DNA from: Trifolium pratense
Lineage: Eukaryota; Streptophyta; Magnoliopsida; Fabales; Fabaceae
DNA: 64,000 bases
Assembly (NCBI RefSeq): GCF_020283565.1
Contig: NC_060063.1
Span: forward strand, 48,382,856 to 48,446,855
Reading direction: 5' to 3'
Part shown: positions 24,022-36,000 of the stretch, in pieces
Layout of the letters: the number at the start of each line of letters is the position of its first letter
Position numbering within the stretch: the stretch's first letter is position 1
Translations under genes and position numbers: made by a program
The notes under the pieces: generated by a model
What the model saw: the letters and a program-made list of their open reading frames with translations, nothing else
What the model was told of the DNA's origin: nothing
Database searches by the model: none

Positions 24022-27000
24022 ATGCTCCCTCACTCCTACACCTTAGATTCCCTCACCAAATCCCAAGAACTCTTATCATCCATCCAATCCGCCACCTCAC
24101 CTTCTCAAATAACCACCGTCTGCACTTCCATTCAAACTTTCCTACACACTCACTCACCCGATCAAACCCGTCACTTCTTCTCCCTCGCTTTCCCAACCCT
24201 AATCTGTAACATCTTCGGTTTCGAAAATCCACGCGCCGCTTCACCTTCATCTAACGGTTGGATCAACATCCCCGAACTCGATAAAACCCTATTCTCTCTC
24301 CTCTCCCCTACCGGAACCCTCGCAACCGCTATCTCCGCCGTCGACCGTCTTTCTCTTGTTAAATACCTTTTCCCCGCCGAACGTCTTCCTCTCTGGTCAC
24401 GTTCACTCTCCGATAAACATAATCTCTCCGATCTCTGTCCTTCACTTTTCACTTCTTCGTCTTCCTCTTCGCAAATTCAGCTCAATGTTTTTCAATACTT
24501 CTTTTTCTGGTTCGCTTATTATTCAGTCTCCAAGGGCAATTCCGGTAATTCAAATTCAAATTCCGATTCTAATTCCGATCAAGTTTCCGTCAAGAGCAGC
24601 GCAGTCAAATTCAGGTTAGAAAACTGGACCGCTTCAATTCCACGTTTCTCCGCCTCAAAACGCCACGTGTCAGACCAAAAACCTAACTGTAATCTCTACA
24701 CGCGTCTTCTCTACGCGTATCTTCGCGAAAATGTTCCTACATGTGATTTATCGTCTCATCAACCCTACCGGAGCTCGATTCTTCACTACGGTTCCGGTCA
24801 TGATGCAGCCGTTGCGGCTCGAGCTGAGTTTGTTGTGAACACGCTGATTCATTTCTGGCTTGTTGACAATGATTTCTCGCCGTTTCCTGTGAGTGTTTGT
24901 AAGGCGCTCGGCGTTTCGTTTCCGTTCGGAGAAATGCCTCCTTCTCCGGGGTTAGGTGAAGTTGTGAAGCTGTTTGTGAGGTATTTGGGTTTGAGTACTG
25001 TGAGTGCGTTTCGCGAGAATGGGGATTTTGGTTATAGTTCTAGTCCTAGGTGGAGGACTATGGAGGTTTCGAAGAATAAGGATTTAGGTTATGGGTGTTG
25101 GAATCAATGTTTGCAGAGACCTTTGTATAGGTTTTTGTTAAGGACATTGTTGTTTTGTCCGATGGCTGCTTCGGTTAAGAATGTTTCTCAGGTGTTTTAT
25201 GTTTGGATTAGTTATTTGGAGCCTTGGAGTATTAAGGGTGATGAGTTTTCGGAGCTTGATGCAATGAATGGTGAAAAATTGGATAGTTCTGTTTCTGAAA
25301 ATGGAAGTGCTGGTGTTTGTGGTGGTTTTACGCCGCGTTGGCAGGATTATGTGCTCTCTAATTATCTGTATTATACTTCATTGGTTATGCATTTTATTGG
25401 GTTTGCTCACAGGTTTCTTCATAGTGATGTTGAAATTGTAGTCCAGATGGTGCTCAAGGTTTGTTTCTTAACTATGTTCTTTTATTCCATGTTTACTGCA
25501 TTATTGTTCTGTGGTTGTTATTGTGTGTGACTAGAAATTTCTGCTTAGGATATTTTGTGGAAAGTGAAAGAGTAATAGCATTTGAGTCGATTTATCCTCT
25601 CACTACTTTGTGTGCATGGATTGATTGATGAAGATTGCAAAACTTTGTAAAAACATGGGAATGTTGTAACTTGTAAGCACTAGAATGTGGCTATTGAATG
25701 GTTATGGATGTCTATGTCTATTTAAGGAATTCGTGCACATAAATGAAATAGACAGAGGCATCCATGAAGGAAAAAGCAGGATACTTGTATTGGTGCATAC
25801 CACAATTTCAGTAATTTTTGTTTCTAGAGCATCAATTATGTTTCACTCAATGTTTGAATATTCATGTTTTTATCTGCAAAATTTGAATTCAACTGTCATT
25901 TGATCGTCTGATTTTGGCTGAACTCACCTGCATGCCTGATACGCATTGAAATATAATCTAATTCATTAGACTTTCTAGAAGTCTCTGTAGCCCAAACAGC
26001 TAGAGCAAGTGATGCACTGTACTATCAGTTGACTGAGCATTTAGGTTTTAGATACAGATTATTTTTTACTTGTGCATATGATTCACGGTACATATTGTTA
26101 TTTTTTTGTAGTTTCTTAAAAATATTAGATTAGAAGGAAAATGGACATTATCAGTTCAATACATTTGTATTTGTACTATGCATTAATTGCTCAGGTAATT
26201 GCTTAAATATTGAAAAGGGAATTTATAATCCATTGTGTTTCATTTCAACACAGAATTGGCGCAAAAGATAAGTGTACAAAATGTTACGGATCGCAATAAC
26301 CTGATCTTTGTGGAGTTGTGTTTCTCAACTTTTAGATAGCCCTACTATTGTATTTTTTTTAAGGTTTTAAACACATTGAGATATCACATTCCGCTAGGAA
26401 ATTATTTGCACTGCTGTTCATGTTAGACCTGTCTGTATAAATTCTGGTTAAAACTTTACTCTGCACGACAAGTCTCATTTTTTTATTCCTGTCATCTATG
26501 AACAATGTTTCTATGTTTGTAAATGTGAAGTTTGGTGCTCTTTAATGATAACATCCTCACAAAGTTTAGCTGAATGAAATTTTCACTTTCTAACCTTCTT
26601 TTCCAGGTGTTAGACACGTTGACATCATCCAAAGAGCTCTTAGACCTTTTGAAGAATGTAGATACCCTTTTCCATTCCAAGCAGGCCGGCTCAGGCAAAC
26701 CAATGTTGAATAACTTGTTCAGATATGTTCCTATCATCCGTGAACAGTTGCAGGTGGTTTGAATTTCTCTTCTGATTTTAAAGATTTTCCAATTCCATTT
26801 ATCGGTTTATTTTTGCACCTTAATATAACTTTTCACCCTAGAAGTTGATCCTATACTATACCCACCTACAGTTACCAGGATTTTTTCTCTTTTTTGTTGG
26901 TTATATATTTTGCTATCTCATGTCTTGAATCTTTACACTCCCCGAGTAGTTTGTTTAGGTTCATAGGTGGTTTAGACATAGTATTAAAAGCCTGATTGTT

Positions 27001-28473
27001 TTAGCATTATTTAGGATTTTTTTTTTTAAAATTCTTTTGAAAGAAAAATAATTCTCCAAGTGTTTAGGTAGTTTGTTCAAGCTTTTGAATTAAAACATGG
27101 AATTTGAAAAAAGAAACAGATTTATAATTATTTTAATAAGCTTTGTTAAGTAGTTTCCTATAATAAACTATAATTTTAATTATCTTTTTATGTTAAAAAG
27201 GTTCTTTTAATAATTATAAGTTTGTATCTAGCTGAAAAATAGTTCATACTGTATGTAAAATCCCTAAGTAATCATTTAAACAACTTGGTTTAAATGGTTC
27301 AGTTGTTAACAGGTACTCCCTCCGTCCCAACATATAAGCAAAAGTTGGTCAACAATAGTGAATGTATTTGGTCCAAATTTTTAACCAAATACATCAAGTT
27401 TCTTTGACTCATTTTTGCTTATATTTTGGGACTGAGGGAGTACTATGCATGACCAAAACTTATTATATTTAATAATATATACTGCTTGTTTCAGGACTGG
27501 GAAGATGGTTTGTGTGAGACTGATGTTGATGGTTCATTCTTGCATGATAATTGGAACAAAGATTTGCGACTGTTTGCTGATGGTGAGGATGGTGGACAAC
27601 AGCTCCTTCAGGTCTAATATATTTTTATGCTATCGTTACAAATTTGTGATTCATATTATGTTAAAACACAGTCATTCATTTGTCTATTGATTGCCTAACA
27701 TATCCCTTATACGGGGCTCGAGACAAACTATGCAAAGGCTGGTGACAGTGCACCACATTGTGTTTCTAGTACAGTAATCGTTATATATGCGGTATATGTT
27801 ATTATCTTCTCACCACTTCTTTTTTTTTCTGTAGTTATTTATATTGCGTGCTGAAGCCGAGTTACAAGCTATATCTGGTAATAATGTTACATCCAGCCTT
27901 CAATGCATTGATTCATTGAAGGCGAAGTTAGGGTGTTTATTTGATGGGAAGACTATAAATCTATCTCCAACCTTCCCAGAACCAATGCAGCCTCAGCAAT
28001 CACGCGATGAGATATTCAAGCCAAGAAGAGCTGGCAATCGTGTGTGTATGGATGTTAAATACAAAGGCGATTGGATGAGGCGTCCCATATCGAGCGACGA
28101 GATTGCATGGCTTGCAAAAGTGCTTGTTTGGTTGTCTGATTGGTTGAATGAGAATCTTGGATTAAATCAAGGAGTGGCCAATCTTGGATTAAACCAAACA
28201 GACAGCAGTAAGTCAAACTCCTCGTGTTCCTATGTGGAAGTATCGACTGATGATGCCCATATATGGGGTCCTTCAGAGGCCCTGAAGGCTTTTCTCTGTA
28301 CAATTTGTTCTTGGGTTCTCTTTGTGGGTGCTGCTTCTCTGGGTTTCATGCGAAGATATGGTCTGAGGGTGAATCTAAGGATACTAGCCTCGAAGAAAGT
28401 TGTAATGGTTTTTGTTTTATATGCTGTTTTCAATTTAGTGAAGAAATCCTTTCGAGCAATCCATAACATGTAG
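24022..28473 (+). CDS. Sphingomyelin phosphodiesterase 4 (neutral sphingomyelinase 3)-like protein, four exons
   Basis: Exons 24022-25458, 26607-26753, 27495-27611 and 27835-28473; every junction is GT/AG and phase 0. The product is 779 residues, near the size of animal SMPD4. The ATG at 24022 starts MLPHSYTLDS; an open stretch upstream back to 23752 is probably leader. I recognise the family by overall sequence (NLYTRLLYAYL, RPLYRFLLRTLLF, FTPRWQDYVLSNYLYYTSL, WKRP-like block in exon 4). Two hydrophobic segments close to the C-terminus (about residues 715-735 and 755-772) fit anchoring in the ER or nuclear envelope, where animal SMPD4 sits near nuclear pores. Enzyme activity of the plant protein is not shown. 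Intron 2 holds a Stowaway MITE. Confidence 0.85.
27316..27440. mobile_element. Stowaway MITE in intron 2 of the SMPD4-like gene
   Basis: Left end CTCCCTCCGTCCCAACATAT, right end its inverse ending GGGACTGAGGGAG, 125 bases, flanked by TA on both sides. Almost the whole element can fold on itself. Non-coding and away from the splice sites. Confidence 0.92.
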
Positions 28474-29295
28474 GAGTATACATTGAACATATACAAAGTA
28501 TATAGAGAAATGTAGAAAGTACAAAGAATTTTGTTACTTTGAAGTTATTGTGCTAATTTACAAGTGGTTTTGCACAGCCAAAATTAAATTATGTTAGTTT
28601 GGTATTTTGCTCAAGTTGGAATGCTGTAGTGAGAAATATAGTATCTAGCTGCATCTTTTTTATGCTTGCTTACTTATTGGTATGTGCATAAAACTTATTT
28701 GATGTTTTTCGAAATTAAAAATATTTGATTTTTGTTAAATACTTGTATTGAATCTTTCTCAAGACATTCAAATGAATAATAGTACTTGAAATTGAAAATT
28801 GAAATTGAAAATAGTATGACTAAAATGGTAATTGTCATTAATTATTTTGATTCCATTTTCGTTGTGAATATTGTGATAGACTTTTCATTATTTACTAGTT
28901 TTCAGAGGTACTGGGTTGTGGGTACGAAATGGTCCACGAATCCTCTTCTGCACATTTTTTACATATAAATAACATGATCAAGGGCCCCAATGCTTTAACT
29001 TATGGACATCTCTCTTTCAAACTTGCCACAAATATGTAACAAAAAAATGTTTTTTTTTTTTCTTTATTTAAAGAAAAATTTGATAAGTTGGGTCTAAGTT
29101 CACCAAAGTTAATTAAACATGTTATTGTTTGATTTATTTCTGTATTAATTTGGTTTTTGGAAAATAAAACTAAATTGAGTTTTATGTGTGAATAAATTGA
29201 GGAGGTAAATAGCTAAATATAGTACAACTTTGCCTATGTGAAAGTAATAAATACAGCATCATTTTCTTCTATACAAAAATCACCCCTGTCACAGT

Positions 29296-29415
29296 GTCAC
29301 CGATCATTGGTTTAGTGGTGATTGACATTGGACTTAGTAGGAAAAATCACGGTTCGACTCCTCGCAACTACGATCGGGAAGAAGCTGAAACCACTTGATG
29401 TCAGAACTAAGCTAC
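29296..29415 (+). mobile_element. SINE copy, same family as 21262-21411
   Basis: Shares with the SINE at 21262 the order 'accgatcattggtttagtgg', 'cacggttcgactcctcgcaac' (B box) and 'gaaaccacttgatgtcagaac'. No target duplication was found, so it is probably truncated at its 3' end. Confidence 0.7.
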
Positions 29416-29611
29416 ACATTTTGAGAAAATTACACCGTGATTCTGGTATACCCACCGTAATACTAAACATGAAATTACGGTGATTATTCGACATGAGAAT
29501 GAAGTAGCAAACGCATAACCAAACACACGCTAAAGAAAGTCAAGTACAAGTGTACAACAAAACTTACATTCATATTTTTTATTAAGAAAAGAAGAAAGAA
29601 ATTACCTCGAA

Positions 29612-29775
29612 GAAACTACCAACATAGCGTGGCACAAGTGGTAGATACTTGAGTCCCTTAACCATTTGGTCTTGGATTCGATCCCCGGCCGGTGCGTATG
29701 GAGAAGCATTTGTTGGGAGAAGTCAACCCCTTAAATGTATTAGTCTCTGCAGTTGCGTGCGAAAGATACCTTTGA
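29612..29775 (+). mobile_element. tRNA-derived SINE of a second family
   Basis: An A-box-like 'gtggcacaagtggtag' and a B box 'ggattcgatccccgg' at tRNA-like spacing, followed by an unrelated body and a run 'tttaaaaaagaaaaaaaaa'. A tRNA gene is excluded because no acceptor stem can be formed. Confidence 0.6.
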
Positions 29776-30085
29776 TTTAAAAAAGAAAAAAAAAATATTA
29801 GATTTTTCTCACACAAATATGTACCCTCTACACTAGCAATTAAATAATTCAATAGATCATGCATGCATAGACTTATCTCATTGAGTAACAATTAAACATC
29901 ATTAATATATACTTACCAATAATTTTGATTAATTGGTTAAAACCAGTACACGTAGTCACTAGGTATTGGAATCTATAACTAACTGGTGGTTGGATTTTCC
30001 TTTTTGTTTAACCTTCCTTATGAAGGGTAGATACGTGAACTCACCTACATATTCCAATATACCTAGTACCATTTTTTCACACTCT

Positions 30086-30093
30086 TATAAAAG
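30086..30093 (+). promoter_or_regulatory. TATA box of the MYB gene
   Basis: TATAAAAG 84 bases before the ATG at 30170, a typical spacing. Confidence 0.55.
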
Positions 30094-30169
30094 CTTATAG
30101 ATTCTCTTAACTAAGTGCCACCACAATATCACTCCTACTCTCTCAACAACACCAAAAGCCTCATTCATT

Positions 30170-31117
30170 ATGGCACCAAGAAAGGATGTAAAAACTAAGA
30201 AAACAATGAATAGAGGTGCATGGACCACAGAGGAAGATCAAAAGCTAGCACAATGTATTCAAACTCATGGTGCTAAGAAGTGGAAAACTGTTTCAATCAA
30301 ATCAGGTAAATTATAATAAGACATAAGTTATTCTTTTAGTACTACTTACAAGTCACATGTAAAAAAAAATGTACAAGTTTAGAAAATAAGTGCGCCCGTT
30401 TTGTAACTGTTCAACGACGGTGGATACTTTGTACGTGTAATATGGTTATGACGAAAAATAAGTGTGCTGATTTTGTTTACATGAATTGTGGCAGGTTTGA
30501 ATAGGTGTGGAAAGAGTTGCAGGCTAAGATGGTTGAACTATCTTAGACCCAATATCAAGAGAGGAAACATATCAGATGAAGAAGAGGATTTGATTATTAG
30601 GCTTCACAAACTTCTTGGTAACAGGTTTGTCATACTCAATGGAACACTGTGACACAGTTGCACAGATATCGGACACAACACTAACACTGATCAGACATGT
30701 CTTATGAAGTGTCTGTGCTATTTATTGTAATCATATCATATTAGCATTATTTTTTGGTGATGAATTTTTTTTGGTATGTGAAGGTGGTCTTTGATAGCTG
30801 GGAGGCTTCCAGGACGAACGGACAATGAAATTAAAAACTATTGGAATTCTCATTTGTGCAAAAAAGTTAATCAAATAGGGGAAAAACCAGAAACTTCCAC
30901 TGCACAAGAAACTACAGCTCAGGACAATGTTGCTGGGGATAGTGGTATGTTAGAGAATAAAGATTCAGTTAATGGAAGTATTGATTCAGATGTTATCTTT
31001 GATGTGAATGAATTTTTAGACTTTTCTACTGAAGAATCATTTGAATTTGACTGGGTGAATAAATTCTTGGAGTTAGACCAGATTCAGTTTATTGAGAACA
31101 CAGAAAGATCTGAGTGA
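30170..31117 (+). CDS. R2R3-MYB transcription factor with bHLH-interaction motif, three exons
   Basis: Exons 30170-30305, 30495-30624 and 30784-31117; intron phases 1 and 2 are the standard positions in plant R2R3-MYB genes. The product has 199 residues. R2 carries Trp at 18, 38 and 58; R3 has Ile at 71 in place of the first Trp, as usual, then Trp 90 and 109. Residues 77-96 fit the pattern [DE]Lx2[RK]x3Lx6Lx3R, the known contact site for R/B-like bHLH partners. The protein is therefore likely to act in a MYB-bHLH-WD40 complex, as do regulators of flavonoids or of epidermal cell fate. The C-terminus is short and acidic ([23 protein letters not shown]), probably an activator. The subgroup (TT2-like or WER-like) cannot be settled here. 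Confidence 0.93.
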
Positions 31118-33000
31118 GCATTGTTTTTTTTTGTTATTTGCTGTTATTCTAATTTAGAACTAATGCTTGTTATTAAAGTAAATATGTAATGAATTGTGTC
31201 AAATATAATATTTGCTGCTTGTTTAGCTTTGTCAAATTTATTAGGGGAATATTGATATTTTTAGACCAAATGGTTTGGAATGACAAATTAAAGGATTATT
31301 AGTTATATATATTTAACTAAGTGATCATACTTAAATGATTAGCGAATATCAGTTAAGAACAAATTGTATGAAAGAATCCGAATTTGTATCTGGACTCAAA
31401 CAATCATTGATCAAACTTTATTTACCTCCCGACCAAATACTGAATTACCAAGGTATTCCCTAAACACAAGGGGGATAAGACAGGAAAAAAAAGGTTAGAG
31501 ATCATTGGGAAAAAAAGAAGCAAAATTTTCTTTTCATAAACCTTTGGGATTGTAGCAATAACTGATGAATTCATTTTCTTACTATTTAACAGGTGGTCAA
31601 TATCTAAATAATTCATAACTATTGGAAGCTAAATGTTGATAGTTGATACATCATACATATCATGATGCACTGTGAATCACATGGAATAGTGATTCACATT
31701 AAAAGCACATGTACTTTCATCCTAGACCTAGATACCCATACCAGGAACACAGCCACAAAAACTTCAAACCACGTACTAATTGCCTTCTGAAGCTAAATCT
31801 GTAGTACTTATTTAAATTATACTTATTCACTTGTGCTTAAAAAACAAAAAAACACCAATCTTCACTGTTTTGAAGTTTTACTATTGTTCATGTGGCATTA
31901 CTTGTTACCTGAATAGATAAAAGGGTCATGTTAACATGTGCATAAAAGGCACATGTTAAGGTTCTAAATATAGAAAATTGCATTTATTATTAGAAAAAAA
32001 TTTAATGCTTAATAAGTTAAATGCACATATTTCAATATATTATTTCTACTTTTACTTCCTTAACATGTGCCTTTGGTGCACATGTTAACATTTTCCTAGA
32101 TAAAATTATCAATTTAATGTCTTACCATGTTAAGTTTAAAGAATTACTTTAAATGGCATGTTGGCAGCAGTAGTACTTGAAGTAGGGTCAGTTTTTCATT
32201 CAACGATGGAACAGAAGGTTATTTAATGATGTATGGCCAATTTAGTACCAAAACTGTAAGATCCTGCAATATGATCATTAAAATACCAAAGTTACAAAAT
32301 TATTTCACAAGTTGAAAATTTTAGATCACATTAGTCATTTTGAGTTGCTCAACTAGTCTTTAAATTTGTGCTGGAATAAACAATGTGATTAATTATTTTC
32401 TGCTTACAATATTAGTTAATAACTTAATATAACAGAAGTTAGATTATCTGATCTCTATGATATTTATGTTTCAGAAACCATCAACCTCCAAATAAAAATA
32501 TAAGAAAAACAAGGAAAAATGTGTGGTAGCAACAAAATGGTCAGTGATCATAAATAATGATTCAGTAGTAATAGATCTTACTCCATAGAGTTGACAGTTC
32601 AGGAAGAAAATACTAAAATAGAAGTAGGGAACTGATGATTGAAAGCAACAGAGCTTTCTCTCCATTAGTAGCCCCTCTACCCCCCACAAAATTTTCCCAA
32701 TAATAATTATCATACATTGAAATCATTATCCAGATAAAGTAACTATGAACATAGCAAGATATTTCCTTCTATGGTTTTATGAAAGAGACAATTGAGAGTT
32801 CAAGGATTTAATGCTTTGAAAGAGGAAAAGAAAAACTATTACCTATTACACATTTAAAAATAATAGCATTCAAACTTATTTACAAACCTGTTAACCAGAT
32901 TACCTAGCATAGGATCAACCATCTAGCTGTTTGGTTCCTCGCATCAAGTATTCATGAAATTAATAAATTAAATTAATCAAATTTCTGTTGTGAAGCCAAC
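31118..33000. other. Intergenic region between the MYB and GT47 genes
   Basis: AT-rich, tail-to-tail gene arrangement, so mostly 3' flanks. It contains one MITE (31925-32097). Short ORFs on the minus strand near 31422-31616 and 32471-32713 show no recognisable domain. Confidence 0.45.
31925..32097. mobile_element. MITE with ATGTTAACATGTGC ends
   Basis: Ends are inverted copies of ATGTTAACATGTGC followed by a mirrored AAAGGCACATGTTAAGG; each end is itself a small hairpin. Length about 170. Similar but decayed phrases are seen near 12790, 16510 and 16710 in the duplicated segment. Confidence 0.75.
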
Positions 33001-33023
33001 CATTAAGCAGTATATGGCAAAGT

Positions 33024-36000
33024 TCAAATCTGGTTTAGCTTGTTGAACCATATTGAATGCAAGATCATGTGAAATAGATCATATCTTGTTGGTTTTGGGT
33101 TCCAAAGGAAATGCTTCTGTACCATCTTCACATTATGATGCATTGCAACATATTTTCTCATAGGAATGGACAATAAAATTTCCTTTAGCCTAGGAATATC
33201 CTTCTCGGCCACCACCACAGAAAATGCGCTCCAGTCCAGAACTTCACTAAGTGGAAGGACAAAATTATCTGCAATGATCACGGGAACACATTCGTAATAT
33301 ATGGCTTCAACTATCCTAGGGCTATTAACTTCAAAGCCCATTGGACATAAACAATATTTACTTGATTTCATGTGTTGAATATAATTCATTTTTTTGGAGA
33401 CTCTCAAAGGTAAACGTTTGTAGATTTTCATGTCTTCGTCTTTTTCACCACCCCAATACTTAAGAAGTGTGGGTCGTACTCTACCGTGCATGCTTCCAGC
33501 AAAGAAGGCGAGGATTGGACGTAGTGATGCCCTATTCCCACCAAGATATCTAAGAGGTCTTCTTGGTTCTCTTATGGTAGTTTCTGGAAGGGAAATGTCT
33601 CTTCCTGCGATGAAGATTCTTTCAGACGGATCAGCATTACATAGAGCTTTTATTGTGTTTCTGGCTAGTTCTTTATGTCCAGTCACTGTGTAAGGACCCT
33701 GCAAATGGGAGTTTCAAACAGGAGGCATAAAAAAAGACAGCTTCAATACACCAATATAAAAAAATGCAATTGACCAGGTTCTGATATGGATAGTAATGAA
33801 TAGACTATACTGCAAAATGGAAATCAACGATTCTCAATCTCTCCACTGTTACAGTCAATTATGATATCAATCATGCATTAGCTATGAGCTAAGCATCACT
33901 AAGCCACCAATAAGCTTTGTGCATGTTTACATGCATATAAGAAAGAGAAGTCTTTGAAAATTTCAAGAAAAACAAATGTTCACCAAAGTGTTTTTCATTG
34001 TTCAGTAATCACTGGAAAAAAAAGAGTGCGATAAGCCCACGGGAAAACAAGTGAAAGATGTTGCATACTTTCATACACAACATGAACAACATGATAGGGC
34101 CATTCATTATTGCATATTTCAAGGTAAAAACCACTATCAAATGTTTAAGGGAAATTGGAACTTATGAAAGAGGATTAATCAGTCGAAGTAATGTGAAATA
34201 GATCGGGAGATTAAGCAGGAAATTTTTTTCTTTGCCATGCTGAGAGCTTTGTAGCACTAGGTTATCCTATTATTATCATCATCATCATCTATTATATGGG
34301 CGAACCTTTATGGATCGAAGTCATTTTAATGTTATTTTTGCTAAATAAATTCATTTTCATTTTTCCACCTAATCAGTGAAAAGAATAGCATGGAAATATA
34401 AGAATTGAAAATCGTAATGCTCTCAAATAAATACCAAATTTGGTGAAATCACATTATCAATAATCAATCAATCCAAAGGAAAGCAGACACCTACCCAATC
34501 ATGGCAAGCAACAAGGAAATGGTCCGATCCATGTGTGCGATTCCAAAAGGGATACTTTGCAGCAATCTTGTTTACATAGTCTCTAAGAAAGATTGATAAT
34601 GGTTTCAAATCATGTGACCCAGGCACATATAGTGCAACCTCCATTTGGCGTGCACTGTATGGGAGATAAAATAAGTGGGCCCTGTCAGGATCCTTGGTGA
34701 CAAATTGCTTATTTTCCTCCATTAACTTCATAAACCATCCTTCAGAAGCATAGATTCCCTTAAGGTAAGGATTGTGAAAAACGGGCCTTGCCCCATCGCG
34801 ATATATATAAACTTTAAGTGTAGTTTCCATCAATTCATAGCTCCTGAAATTTAGGGACAAATATGGGTTTAACACAGTAGATGATATGGACATACCAAAG
34901 TTGCAGTAGTACATTCCAAAGATATAATCAACAGTATTCAGCAGATCACAGTCATCAAGTTACACAATCAGTTCCACGAGCCTCCAAACGTCATCTCCTT
35001 AAAAGCTCAAAAACTCGGGGGAGATGATTATAGAAAAACAATGAAGTACTTGGACCCAACACTAACAGTTTAAATCTGCTTTACCAGACACTTAAATTGT
35101 AGACATGGTCAAAACTACAATATTTACCATGTAAAAAGACATTGACCATTCTCATTAATGTGACTGCCTAAAAATCAGCTTTCATATATCCCATTCGAAT
35201 TTTGAAGGATGTATCATTACTATACTAGTACTAATTGTAATAAAAGTTAGGTTGGTCGAGCTGTCCTTTGACAAAGCAGTAGACCGAATAGTCCAAAGTT
35301 AAAGCCTTCTTGCCCAAGTCTTCCGATTCTGTGATGAATGTATGCCGTCTATACTTCTACTTGTTAGAAATGTGATATAAAACCACACACATGTCTTAAA
35401 CAACTAAGAGTTTAAACTTTTCGCTTTTCAAATAGTTAATTCTTGGCATAGTATAAACTCTATAACCAAGTGGTTTCGAATTTGATCCCTACATCCCCCA
35501 TTACTCTAATAAAAGAAAGCTGGACTTTAGCATGAGGTGAGTGGATTTATGTATTTCCCATTCATGATTAGGATTAGAGATGTAACATGAAACCATTCAT
35601 GCGCCATCACTTGAAAATATCAAACTTGAGGTGGTTGCTCCAGAACACTAATTTAAGACTTAAGTCAAGTGGTCTCCTAAAATCTATGAATAAATATTCA
35701 CATAAAGACGGCTTTATGTAATACTACTTTGTTTCTGTTGCTTTGATTGAATAGTTTTTTTTTGTGTGTTAACCCCCTGGTTAGGGGAAAGGGCCCTAGT
35801 AATCCAGCGTTCGACCGCGAGGTAAGTAATGCTTTGATTGAATAGTTTAATGAATGGAGATTTATATACATCTCTAGAAACATAAAAAAAAAAAAAAAAG
35901 AAGGCCACATTAAGTAAAATATGACTAGTTCTATGGGTATAAGAAAGGCTTACCCTCCCTCCGCTACAAAATTAACATCATAAACATTAATGCCCAGTTT

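Larger units (their letters stand above)
28474..30085. other. Intergenic region between the SMPD4-like and MYB genes
   Basis: 3' UTR-like AT-rich DNA, then two SINE copies (29296-29415 and 29612-29775). No gene found; the short ORFs lie in low-complexity sequence. Confidence 0.45.

Noticed and set aside
24053..24619. Arg- and Ser-rich ORFs overlapping exon 1 of the SMPD4-like gene
   Set aside because: They are shadow frames of a C/T-rich coding exon and have no domain of their own.
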